The notes beneath the pieces were generated by a model. It saw only the letters and a list, made by a program, of their open reading frames with translations, was not told where the DNA came from and did no database searches. From Chloroflexota bacterium (lineage in GTDB: Bacteria; Chloroflexota; Anaerolineae; CG2-30-64-16), in the NCBI GenBank assembly GCA_029555885.1, contig JAKPQT010000539.1, positions 1 to 15,915 on the forward strand: a DNA stretch of 15,915 bases, given 5' to 3'. The stretch's first letter is position 1; every line of letters starts with the position of its first letter. Shown here one piece after another: positions 1 to 6,569 of this stretch. Made by a program: the position numbers and the translations under genes.

Positions 1-300
1 CTCTGCGTGGCGCTCGGCCGCGGCCGGCTCGCGGGTGCGGAGGTACTGCCCGTCGTCCTGCAGGCACGCGCCGATGTGCCCCTGGATGTGAAAGCGGTCG
101 CGCCGCCCCCGCATCAGCCGTCCGATGTGATCGCGGATGGCAGGAGAGGGCATGAACAGGTCCATGTAGCGCACGCCCCCGTCCAGCGCGGCTTCGATGG
201 TCGCCGCTACATCCGCGTAGGGCGCCTTCTCTAGATGTTCCAGCCCCAGGCCGATCCTGCCGGTTTCGATCCCGGTGCGTCCGAGTATGATGTTTTCCAT
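1..300 (-). CDS. Aldo/keto reductase, N-terminal part (runs off left edge)
   Basis: The first 100 residues are visible; the gene continues beyond base 1. It begins with the strand-turn signature LGRTGIETGRIGLG, typical of the first beta-strand of aldo/keto reductase TIM barrels. This is followed by a helix (ADVAATIEAALDGGVRYMD) ending in the 'RYMDLF' segment, which corresponds to the family's conserved 'R-x-x-D-T/S-A' turn carrying the catalytic Asp. The start at 300 is preceded by AAGGA nine bases upstream. By family knowledge it is a cytosolic NAD(P)H-dependent carbonyl reductase; the catalytic Tyr and Lys lie outside the window, so activity and substrate cannot be judged. It lies 86 bases downstream of the small gene ending at 387, in the same direction, with a GC-rich hairpin between them, and may be read from the same transcript. 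The family is fairly sure; the subfamily is open. Confidence 0.8.
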   Translation of the reverse strand, partial: MENIILGRTGIETGRIGLGLEHLEKAPYADVAATIEAALDGGVRYMDLFMPSPAIRDHIGRLMRGRRDRFHIQGHIGACLQDDGQYLRTREPAAAERHAE

Positions 301-322
301 GATGGATGATCCTTCTTGGGCG

Positions 323-358
323 CGGGCAGGCACCATCGCGGGGCGATGCGCCTGCCCG
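323..358 (-). other. Intercistronic hairpin between the small partner gene and the aldo/keto reductase
   Basis: A 9-bp arm pair (323-331 with 350-358, CGGGCAGGC/GCCTGCCCG) encloses an inner 5-bp pair (335-339 with 343-347) and a 3-base loop. No T-run follows on the minus strand, so it is a poor intrinsic terminator. It could be a partial terminator or an RNA-stability element between cistrons. Confidence 0.45.
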
Positions 359-386
359 TCGCCAGGTTGGTCCGAGATGTGTTACC

Positions 387-764
387 TCACGATGAGGATA
401 ATGTTTCGATGTGGCCGCGCAGTTCTTCGTCCCACGCCGCGCAGCGGTCCAGCGCGGCGCGCGCCGCCGCCAGCAGCCCGGCGCTCCGCCCGACCTCCAC
501 GATGTCGTCGTACAGCATCTGCCGGGCCAGCGTGAGCGCGGGCCGGTAGAGCGGGGCATCTCCGGTCGTCGCGTCGTGCATCGCGCGGGCGAGCGCCTCC
601 ATCTCAGCGAGTGCGGCTGCTGCGTTTCCCTGGTCCAGCAGCCGCTCGATGGCGGGCCACCGGGCGTCGACCAGCGCGCGGGTGCGGGGCGGGGGTGCGT
701 CACCGCGCTCCGCGGCCGGCAGGCCGATCGCGTTGGGCGATGTCAGGATGAGGCCGCGGGTCAT
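387..764 (-). CDS. Small helical protein coupled to the DUF4157/metallopeptidase gene; function unknown
   Basis: 125 residues, not recognised. The sequence is Ala/Leu/Arg-rich and should be almost entirely alpha-helical (roughly residues 28-65 and 72-122). It has no signal peptide, no membrane segment and only one cysteine (about residue 109). The N-terminus reads MTRGLILTSPNAIGLP. Its ATG overlaps the stop of the 915-aa upstream protein in an ATGA arrangement (761-764), so the two are almost certainly translated together from one message. By analogy with toxin gene pairs, a small acidic or neutral helical protein coupled to a protease could be an immunity protein, chaperone or adaptor, but nothing in its own sequence shows this. 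Real gene: good confidence, from coupling and absence of a competing frame. Function: unknown. Confidence 0.75.
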   Translation of the reverse strand: MTRGLILTSPNAIGLPAAERGDAPPPRTRALVDARWPAIERLLDQGNAAAALAEMEALARAMHDATTGDAPLYRPALTLARQMLYDDIVEVGRSAGLLAAARAALDRCAAWDEELRGHIETLSSS

Positions 765-3508
765 GGCGGGGGACTCCAGGCCGGGTCCATCGGCATCCCC
801 GCTTCAAACCAGAGGAAGATGCTCCGGTTCATGGCGCTCAGGCGGTCCGGGTCCGTGAGATAGAGGGCGTAGGTTTCCGCAAAGAACTCGTCATTGCCGC
901 CGCTCTGCGCATAGTCCGTGAACGGGGTGAAGCCGAATCTCCCGGCCAGGGCGATGAAGGTCGGGATCTGGTCCTGAGCCGCGCCGATAGACTGGGTCGC
1001 GGTCAAGAGCGCATCCATGGCCGCATCCAGGGCCGTTGCGGCCTGCACCATTGCGGCCGGCACGCCTGCTGCGGCCAGGGCCGCGCGGGCCTGGTTGCGC
1101 GCGGTCACGGCCGCCTGCGCGGCCTGCAGCAGCACCGTGCGCTCTGCGGGCGTGGCGGGCGGGGTTGCGATGACCGCGGCGTTGAGGGCATGAATGGCTT
1201 GGTTCGCGGCGCTGCGTGCCTGTGCATACGCCTGGCGCAGTTGGTGCTGCGCCTGCGGCAGCGCGGCGTTGAGCGCAGGCAGCCCCGCGTTGGCCGCGGT
1301 GATCTGCGCGTTGGCAGCCGCTATCGCAGCGCTGGCATTCCGCACCGCAAGGAAGATGCGCATGTGGCCGACCTCGTGCGCGATGGTCCAGTCGGCGCCT
1401 GGCCCGGTGCTGCCGGGCGGCCCCACCGCTGTGACCGCGTTCCGGGCGAAGGCTGAGTCGTAGTAGTGGATGTGCGGCGGGCCATGGGGGACCGGGCCCG
1501 GCTGGTCATGCGCAGGCGAGGCATCCGTGTGCGCGAAGCCCATCAGGATCTGGCCCGCGACGCCGCCGGCCGGGCCCTGGTGGTCGCGCACGAGCGTGAC
1601 GCCCCGCAGCGCCGGCCGGTCGCGCGCCGGAATCAGGTCATACGCAGCCTTCACCTGATTCAGTTCGGCTGCGGTCCATTTTGCGGCGGCTTGCGTGCCG
1701 AAAGCTGGCCGGTCGTCCACGGCCGTCAGCCCGAAATCCGCGACGAGCTGGGCCTTCTTCCCATCGACCGTAAGCTGAGCAAATGCGGGCGCGACTTCCC
1801 GGGGCCTGGCGTCGCCCAGGCGCTCGACCCGCACATTCTTGTTCGCGTCGAAGATGAGGTCGTAGCGCACGTCGACGGTGTTGCCGCCCCGCCGCACGTG
1901 GAAGACGACCGGCCACGAAGCGTTGCGGAATTGAATGGTCGAGGTCGCGGGAAAGACTGTGCTGGCGGCATTGAGCACGCCGTGCCGCACGTAGGGCAGT
2001 TCGCTCACGGGCACGCGGCTGAAGTCGACCGCGCCGATGCTGGCGAGCGCTTTGAGCTGGGCCGTGACGTCCGGCACGGGGTCAGGCGGCAGGGTATAGG
2101 CCGCGGGCGCTTCGGTGATGATGCTGAGTTGTGGGGGCCGGACAGTCATTGCGGCGGACAGCAGCTCGACGACGCAACGGTACTTATCGACGATGGTCGG
2201 ATTGGTGATACGGCGGACGTCAATGGTGCCCGCCGGGCCGGCCTCGATCGTGACGAACGCGCGGCGCAGGCCTGCACTGATGCGTGCGAGGATCGCGTCG
2301 CGTGCGGCCGGGGCGAGCGTCTGGCCGGGCAGCGCGCGGATCAGGTCGTCCAGATAGGCTTCGATGAACGCCTGGTGGGTCGTGCCCGCCGCAGTCTCCG
2401 CCGCGCCGAACGCGGGCGTGCCGGTCAGCCCTGCGGACGTGAAGGGGTCCGTCTCGATCAGCTCGGCGACGAGCGAGGCGTAACGGTTGCGCTCCTCGTC
2501 GGGGGCGGGCGCGGGCAGGGCATCGGAAATGGTGAGCGCGGCAGCCGCGGCCTCGCGGACCTGCCGGACGACCGCGAGGAGCGCCGTGCGCAGCCGCGTG
2601 CCGTCAGTGCTGCCGGCCTGCAGCGCAGGGGCCTGCACCTCGAAGACGGTGCGCGCTTTGGTGAGCATCCCGCGGAGCCGTTCTTGGTTGAGCACGCGAT
2701 GCGCCTGCGGGGCCGCGGACACGGCCACCGTTTCCTGGGCCATTTCGGCCGCGGCTGCTATCTCGGCCGCCATCGGCTCTGCAACATGGCCTCCGGCAGG
2801 GTGCCTGAGCGGTCGCATGATGGTAAGTGCGAACTCGCGCTGTCTCTCGAGGAATGCCGCCATCTCTTCCAGGAACTCGGCGGCCTCGGCGACCGTGGCC
2901 TGGTGCACCGGCGGCTGCGCGGGCTGGCGCATGTAGAGCCCCCGTGCGGGCCGGTTGTGCTGCTGGACCACGTGGGCCAGCTCGTGCGCAAGCAGGCGTC
3001 TGCCCTCGTGAGCTCCGGGTGCATACTCCCCTGCGGCGAACACGATGTCGCGGCCCGCCGTGAATGCCCGGGCCTGCAGCGCCCGCGTCGCACCGGCCGC
3101 TGCGGGGTCCGTGTGCACGCGCACGCTGCTGAAGTCGAAGCCGAAGCGCGGCTCGAAGTAGGCACGCACATCGCGCGGCAGGGGCCGGCCGCTGCCCGCG
3201 CCTCCGGCGGGCGCGGCCCCGCCGGCCTCTGCCAGGCCGGCGGAAGTTGGCTCCGCTTGGCGCAGGATCGTGTCAGCGGTGGCCTCTGCCTCGCGCTCGA
3301 TGTCATCAGCAGGGGAGGTGACGTTCAGCCCGTCATCCGGTGCGGGCATGGGTGGCGCGAAGATGGGCGTGTGGCCGAACTCATGGACAGCACCGGATGG
3401 GGCCGCAGTCGCCTCACCGCGCTCCGCAGTGCCTGCCCGGTCCGGGATTGGGGTCGCTGCGGCCTTGGTTGGCTCAGTAACCTTCGGCGCGGGTGCGAAT
3501 GTGCGCAT
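761..3508 (-). CDS. DUF4157 protein with C-terminal lethal-factor-like zinc metallopeptidase domain
   Basis: 915 residues. Residues 1-105 are Pro/Ala-rich and contain a GH-type segment (42-50) common before DUF4157. Residues about 108-185 are a clear DUF4157 domain: LPRDVRAYFEPRFGFDFSSV, then VRVHTD, ARAFTAGRDIVFAAGEY and LLAHELAHVVQQ (HELAH at 175-179). The middle (190-600) is helical, then mixed, and unrecognised. Residues about 625-915 resemble the catalytic domain of anthrax lethal factor and Pro-Pro endopeptidases: LRGVTLVRD, IHYYDSAF, HEVGH (711-715), a Tyr at 866 in TDYA, and DEFFAETY, with Glu874 as likely third zinc ligand. The 725-848 stretch between HEVGH and Glu874 is an Ala/Gln-rich helical insertion absent from lethal factor. 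There is no N-terminal signal peptide. DUF4157 is known to be enriched in cargo of extracellular contractile injection systems; none is visible here. A strong promoter lies at 3605-3633. Likely an exported or injected protease toxin (inference). Confidence 0.88.
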   Translation of the reverse strand: MRTFAPAPKVTEPTKAAATPIPDRAGTAERGEATAAPSGAVHEFGHTPIFAPPMPAPDDGLNVTSPADDIEREAEATADTILRQAEPTSAGLAEAGGAAPAGGAGSGRPLPRDVRAYFEPRFGFDFSSVRVHTDPAAAGATRALQARAFTAGRDIVFAAGEYAPGAHEGRRLLAHELAHVVQQHNRPARGLYMRQPAQPPVHQATVAEAAEFLEEMAAFLERQREFALTIMRPLRHPAGGHVAEPMAAEIAAAAEMAQETVAVSAAPQAHRVLNQERLRGMLTKARTVFEVQAPALQAGSTDGTRLRTALLAVVRQVREAAAAALTISDALPAPAPDEERNRYASLVAELIETDPFTSAGLTGTPAFGAAETAAGTTHQAFIEAYLDDLIRALPGQTLAPAARDAILARISAGLRRAFVTIEAGPAGTIDVRRITNPTIVDKYRCVVELLSAAMTVRPPQLSIITEAPAAYTLPPDPVPDVTAQLKALASIGAVDFSRVPVSELPYVRHGVLNAASTVFPATSTIQFRNASWPVVFHVRRGGNTVDVRYDLIFDANKNVRVERLGDARPREVAPAFAQLTVDGKKAQLVADFGLTAVDDRPAFGTQAAAKWTAAELNQVKAAYDLIPARDRPALRGVTLVRDHQGPAGGVAGQILMGFAHTDASPAHDQPGPVPHGPPHIHYYDSAFARNAVTAVGPPGSTGPGADWTIAHEVGHMRIFLAVRNASAAIAAANAQITAANAGLPALNAALPQAQHQLRQAYAQARSAANQAIHALNAAVIATPPATPAERTVLLQAAQAAVTARNQARAALAAAGVPAAMVQAATALDAAMDALLTATQSIGAAQDQIPTFIALAGRFGFTPFTDYAQSGGNDEFFAETYALYLTDPDRLSAMNRSIFLWFEAGMPMDPAWSPPP

Positions 3509-3604
3509 GCTCAGTCGCCCGTCCTTGCTGAACAGATACCAGGCCGATCGCGTGAGTCCGATGGGGATGGCTCGAACGGGCCGGTGCTGCCCTGTTCATG
3601 GCAT

Positions 3605-3633
3605 ATTTTACTGCCGGGGCACCGGTGTGTCAA
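3605..3633 (-). promoter_or_regulatory. Sigma-70-type promoter for the DUF4157 gene
   Basis: On the minus strand, TTGACA (3628-3633) is followed after exactly 17 bases by TAAAAT (3605-3610). This is a perfect -35 and a five-of-six -10. Transcription would start near 3598, giving a leader of about 90 bases before the ATG at 3508. It is among the best-matching promoters in the window. Confidence 0.75.
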
Positions 3634-3671
3634 CTGGTCGCGAACGTCCGGCAGGGATACAGAATAGATTT

Positions 3672-3741
3672 GGAGTCGAGGCTTCAGCCGGTCAGGTCGG
3701 CTGTGTGTGTACACTCCCTAACCGGCTAAAGCCTCGACTCC
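3672..3741. repeat. REP-like inverted pair (GGAG-headed palindromes)
   Basis: Arms 3672-3696 and 3717-3741 are 25 bases each and inverted, with 23 of 25 positions matching, around a 20-base loop that contains the palindrome GTGTACAC. Each arm starts at its outer edge with GGAG and contains the small dyad GGCTTCAGCC (or GGCTTTAGCC). Single arms recur at 7974-7995 and 11645-11666. This arrangement (tetranucleotide head plus imperfect palindrome, in inverted pairs) is that of REP/BIME elements. The pair begins 26 bases past the amidohydrolase stop, so it may also end that transcript. Confidence 0.75.
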
Positions 3742-3766
3742 CGGCTCGCTGCTGCCCAGGCGTTCG

Positions 3767-4648
3767 TCAGACGCCGGGCTGCGGAGTGGCGCGTGCCACC
3801 TGCTCCCCGGACAGGCCGAGAAAGCGTCGGAGATTCTCGCCACGGACCTTATCCAGTACGTCCTGGCCGAGCCCGAGGGAGGTCAGGATTTCCTCGTCGC
3901 GCTGGAGCCATTCGCGCGCCCACGCGCTATGGTAGCCGGGCGCGCGGCAATCGCTGCCGAAGATGACGTGATCGGCCACGTCATAGCCCGCGCCGAAGAG
4001 ATCGGTCAATGCGCGGCGGCGATAGATGGGCGGCGTGCCGGGGGTGATGTCCACGAACATTTCCACGCCGGATGCTTCGCCTGGCGACCGGCGGTGACCC
4101 AGCGCGTTGAGCATCTTGCCATAGACGGCAATCAGCTCGTCGCACCAGGGCCAGCCGATGTGTGCCAGCGCGAAGCGCAGGCCCGGCACGTCGAGCAGCG
4201 CCTCGAAGCCCGCGGGCCGGCAGTACTCGGACGAGGGCTTACCGTCCCACAGGATGCCGGAGTGGAAGAGGATCGGCCGCCTGGTCGCGGCGATGGCGCG
4301 AAAGGTGGTCAGCGCGGCCGGATGGCCCGGATGGAAGTGGTCGCAGATGACCTTGAACCCGGCGACGCCGTGGCCCGCGGCCAGCGCGACCTGATCGAGC
4401 GCATCCGGCTCCAGCGGGTCGATCCAGAAGAACGGGTAGAGGTCGGGGCTGAGCGCGCACCAGTCGAGGAGCTGCCGGAGCCGGTCCGCGGGCGGCGGCA
4501 CGTCCTGCGTGTCACCGGCAAACGAGGCGGGTGGCTGGGAGATGAGCGTGCCGCCGCTGACGCCCGCGGCCTGCAGCTCGGCCAAGAAGTCCGGCGCGGC
4601 CGGCTCCGGTCCCATCAGGTGGATGTGACCGTCGAGGATGGTTGTCAT
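3767..4648 (-). CDS. Amidohydrolase-superfamily protein (Amidohydro_2-like TIM barrel)
   Basis: 293 residues. Landmarks of the amidohydrolase fold appear in order: HxH at the end of strand 1 (DGHIHL, His8 and His10), a Lys in GFKVICDH (Lys99), His129 in FHSGI, His163 in LAHIGWP and Asp233 in GSDC. All metal-binding positions of the superfamily are therefore plausible. It resembles PF04909-type hydrolases and decarboxylases; the substrate cannot be read from sequence. The start at 4648 is chosen because GGAGG lies seven bases upstream and the HxH strand begins at once, as usual. An open frame extends 40 codons further but has no family similarity and would swallow the promoter at 4740-4768. 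It is divergent from the VOC gene across a 223-base region with overlapping promoters, which suggests joint regulation and perhaps a shared substrate. Confidence 0.85.
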   Translation of the reverse strand: MTTILDGHIHLMGPEPAAPDFLAELQAAGVSGGTLISQPPASFAGDTQDVPPPADRLRQLLDWCALSPDLYPFFWIDPLEPDALDQVALAAGHGVAGFKVICDHFHPGHPAALTTFRAIAATRRPILFHSGILWDGKPSSEYCRPAGFEALLDVPGLRFALAHIGWPWCDELIAVYGKMLNALGHRRSPGEASGVEMFVDITPGTPPIYRRRALTDLFGAGYDVADHVIFGSDCRAPGYHSAWAREWLQRDEEILTSLGLGQDVLDKVRGENLRRFLGLSGEQVARATPQPGV

Positions 4649-4739
4649 GGTTGTGCCTCCGAGGCGAGCGCTGGAAACTGGAAGCTGGTCCATGTAGTGC
4701 GGTTGATACCAGGTCAAAGTGACGGTACGACTGGCAGGA

Positions 4740-4768
4740 AAGATAGTACGGGTGTTCTGAGTTGTCAA
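4740..4768 (-). promoter_or_regulatory. Promoter for the amidohydrolase gene
   Basis: The minus strand carries TTGACA (4763-4768), 17 bases, then TATCTT (4740-4745): a perfect -35 and a four-of-six -10. The -35 box shares five bases with the -35 of the divergent VOC promoter. The leader would be about 85 bases. Confidence 0.55.
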
Positions 4769-4790
4769 ATTACAGAATCTCGTCTATACT
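4762..4790 (+). promoter_or_regulatory. Promoter for the VOC-fold gene
   Basis: TTGTCA (4762-4767), 17 bases, TATACT (4785-4790), each five of six to consensus. It sits in the most AT-rich stretch of the window (about 4760-4825). Predicted start of transcription is near 4797, just before the dyad at 4800-4819. Confidence 0.75.
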
Positions 4791-4799
4791 ATTTTTATA

Positions 4800-4819
4800 A
4801 TATTTGTACTAACAAATAT
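4800..4819. promoter_or_regulatory. Candidate operator: 8-bp dyad at the VOC transcription start
   Basis: ATATTTGT (4800-4807) and ACAAATAT (4812-4819) are perfect inverted arms separated by four bases. The dyad covers roughly +4 to +23 of the predicted VOC transcript, a usual place for a repressor site. No regulator gene is adjacent. Confidence 0.5.
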
Positions 4820-4871
4820 ACATTTCGCTGAACGGGCTGCCGCCGCTCAGTTGACGATCAAGGAGCCCAAA

Positions 4872-5255
4872 ATGCAGATCAAGCTGGCAAGCATCTTCGT
4901 AGACAACCAAGAGAAGGCCCTCACATTCTACACGGACGTGCTGGGGTTCGTGAAAAAGGCGGATGTCCCGAACGGCGACTATCGCTGGCTGACCGTTGTG
5001 TCGCCCGAGGATCGCGAGGATATCGAACTCCTGTTGGAGCCCAATGACAACCCCGCCGCGCAACAGTATCAGAAGGCCATCTACGACCAGGGCATCCCGG
5101 CCACCGTGCTGTTCACGACGGATGCGCAGGCCGACTACGAGCGGCTGCGCGGCCGGGGCGTGCGCTTTTTATCAGAGCCGGTCGTCGCGTCGTGGGGCAC
5201 CAACGTCATCTTCGACGACACGTGTGGCAACCTGATCAACCTGGTGCAGTTGTAA
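4872..5255 (+). CDS. VOC-fold (glyoxalase/bleomycin-resistance/dioxygenase superfamily) protein
   Basis: 127 residues, the usual size of a single VOC protein with two beta-alpha-beta-beta-beta modules: IKLASIFVDNQEKALTFYTD at the N-terminus, VELLLEP-type strand (IELLLEPND), and FDDTCGNLINLVQL at the C-terminal strand. The metal ligands of glyoxalase I (His, Glu, His, Glu) are not all present: strand 1 has no His and the last strand ends in NLINL instead of carrying a Glu. A true glyoxalase I role is therefore unlikely; it could be a different lyase or isomerase, or a binding protein. The start at 4872 has AGGAG six bases upstream; an in-frame TTG at 4851 lies upstream of that ribosome site and is rejected. 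It converges with the thioredoxin reductase gene, ending only 20 bases from it. Confidence 0.85.
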   Translation: MQIKLASIFVDNQEKALTFYTDVLGFVKKADVPNGDYRWLTVVSPEDREDIELLLEPNDNPAAQQYQKAIYDQGIPATVLFTTDAQADYERLRGRGVRFLSEPVVASWGTNVIFDDTCGNLINLVQL

Positions 5256-5275
5256 GGCGGGCGGAGTTTGCGTGA

Positions 5276-6517
5276 CTATGTGTCTTTGAGATACTCCCGC
5301 ACCAACAGCGCGGCCGTTGCGCCCTCGCCGGCTGCGGAGGCTACCTGCTTGGTGCTGCCGGCGCGCACGTCGCCCGCCGCAAAGATGCCCGGGGAACTGG
5401 TCTCCAGGACCCCAGGCTCCCGGCGCTCGAAGCCGGCCGGTCGCGCGGCGTCGTGCACCAGGTCATGCCCCGTCACGACGAAACCCCAGCGGTCGAGCCG
5501 GACCTCCTCAGGTTTGAGGAAGCCGGTATTGGGCATCAGGCCGATGAAGACGAAGACGCCTGCGGGGTGGATGACCTCGGCGGCGCCGGTCTGACGGTCG
5601 CGAAGTGTGACCGCCTTGAGCTTGCCGCCCGCGCCCTCGAAGCACACGACCTCGGTGTTGAAGCGCACCTTGATCTTGGGGTGGCGCATTACCTTTTCCT
5701 GGATGACCTGGCTGGCCTTGAGTTGGTTGCCGCGCACGAGGAGCGTGACCTTCTCGGCCAGGCCGGCCAGGAACAGGCTTTCCTCGGCCGCGCTGTTGCC
5801 ACCGCCGACGACCGCGACCGGCATGCCCCGATAGAAAGGCCCATCGCAAGTGGCACAGAAGTGGATGCCTGCGCCGATGAAGTCGCTCTCGCCCGGCGCG
5901 CCGAGGTGCCGGTAACGGCTGCCGGTGGCCAACAGGAGCGCGCGGCCGCTATACTCGCTGCCATCGGCAGTGGTGACGCAGTGGTAGTTGTCGTGGCTGT
6001 ACACTTCTGTCACATCCTGCGCCTGCAACATCTCGACGCCGAAGCGCGCCGCCTGCTGGCGGAGCTGATCGGCAAATCGCGCGCCATCGATGCCCTCCGC
6101 AAAGCCCGGCATGTTGTCCAGACGTTCGGTGGCCGCGGCCTGGCCGCCCAGCGCCGCGCGCTCGATCACCAACGTTGAAATGCCCTCGCGCGCGGCATAC
6201 AGCGCCGCGGTCAGCCCGGCCGGTCCGCCGCCCACCACGATCAGCTCGTAGTGGCTGCGCTCAGCGGTCATCTTCAGGCCCAGCTTCGCGGCCAGCGCCG
6301 CGTTCGACGGCTCGACCACGATGGAGCCGTCCGCGAACTCGATAGTCGGAATGATGTGCTTGCCGGCGTTTTTCGCCAGCACATAGGCTTCGCCTGCCTT
6401 GTCCTGTTCGATATCCACCCAGCGGTATGGGATCTGGTGCTCGCCCAGAAATTGCTTGCTCCGGCGGCAGTCGGGGCACCAGTAGGCGCCGTAAACGGTG
6501 ATGTCAGGCTCGGTCAT
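5276..6517 (-). CDS. Glutaredoxin-like domain fused to thioredoxin reductase-like flavoprotein
   Basis: 413 residues. Residues 5-80 form a glutaredoxin/mycoredoxin-like domain with active site WCPDC (Cys14, Cys17) and the cis-proline segment HIIPTIEF. From residue 89 a low-molecular-weight thioredoxin reductase follows: FAD-binding VVGGGPAGLTAALYAAREG (94-112), redox centre CATC (221-224), nucleotide-binding VVGGGNSAAEE (236-246) and the FAD-contacting GIFAAGDVRAGSTKQV. The HRRxxxR motif that reads the NADPH 2'-phosphate in classical enzymes is replaced by VRGNQLKA (261-268), so the electron donor may not be NADPH. The protein presumably passes electrons from flavin through CATC to its own CPDC domain and on to cytosolic disulfides. 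The start at 6517 has GGAGG eight bases upstream. It is the third gene, 52 bases after the anti-sigma gene; the gap holds the palindrome GCGGCCGGCCGC (6545-6556). Confidence 0.92.
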   Translation of the reverse strand: MTEPDITVYGAYWCPDCRRSKQFLGEHQIPYRWVDIEQDKAGEAYVLAKNAGKHIIPTIEFADGSIVVEPSNAALAAKLGLKMTAERSHYELIVVGGGPAGLTAALYAAREGISTLVIERAALGGQAAATERLDNMPGFAEGIDGARFADQLRQQAARFGVEMLQAQDVTEVYSHDNYHCVTTADGSEYSGRALLLATGSRYRHLGAPGESDFIGAGIHFCATCDGPFYRGMPVAVVGGGNSAAEESLFLAGLAEKVTLLVRGNQLKASQVIQEKVMRHPKIKVRFNTEVVCFEGAGGKLKAVTLRDRQTGAAEVIHPAGVFVFIGLMPNTGFLKPEEVRLDRWGFVVTGHDLVHDAARPAGFERREPGVLETSSPGIFAAGDVRAGSTKQVASAAGEGATAALLVREYLKDT

Positions 6518-6569
6518 TTTGCTTCCCTCCGCACCCTCTGACGCGCGGCCGGCCGCATATCTTACCCGG

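Noticed and set aside
3371..3385. HEFGH at residues 42-46 of the DUF4157 protein, looking like an extra zinc-peptidase motif
   Set aside because: It lies in a Pro/Ala-rich unstructured N-terminal region and matches the short GH-type linker often seen before DUF4157; no helix or third ligand accompanies it.
761..3508. A contractile injection system locus around the DUF4157 gene
   Set aside because: No sheath, tube, baseplate, tape-measure or AAA+ ATPase gene is visible in the window; DUF4157 alone does not show one nearby.
3541..3554. A 14-base exact match (CAGGCCGATCGCGT) between about 719 and 3541
   Set aside because: A match of this length is about as likely as not in 16 kb of GC-rich DNA, and the flanks do not align.
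1466..3667. A 733-codon open frame on the plus strand opposite the DUF4157 gene
   Set aside because: The translation is Arg/Gly/Asp-rich with no family similarity. It is the usual antisense shadow of a GC-rich gene, while the opposite strand shows two recognisable domains and a promoter.
4649..4768. A 40-codon N-terminal extension of the amidohydrolase
   Set aside because: No family similarity, it would overlap the promoter, and a good GGAGG lies just before the internal ATG at 4648.
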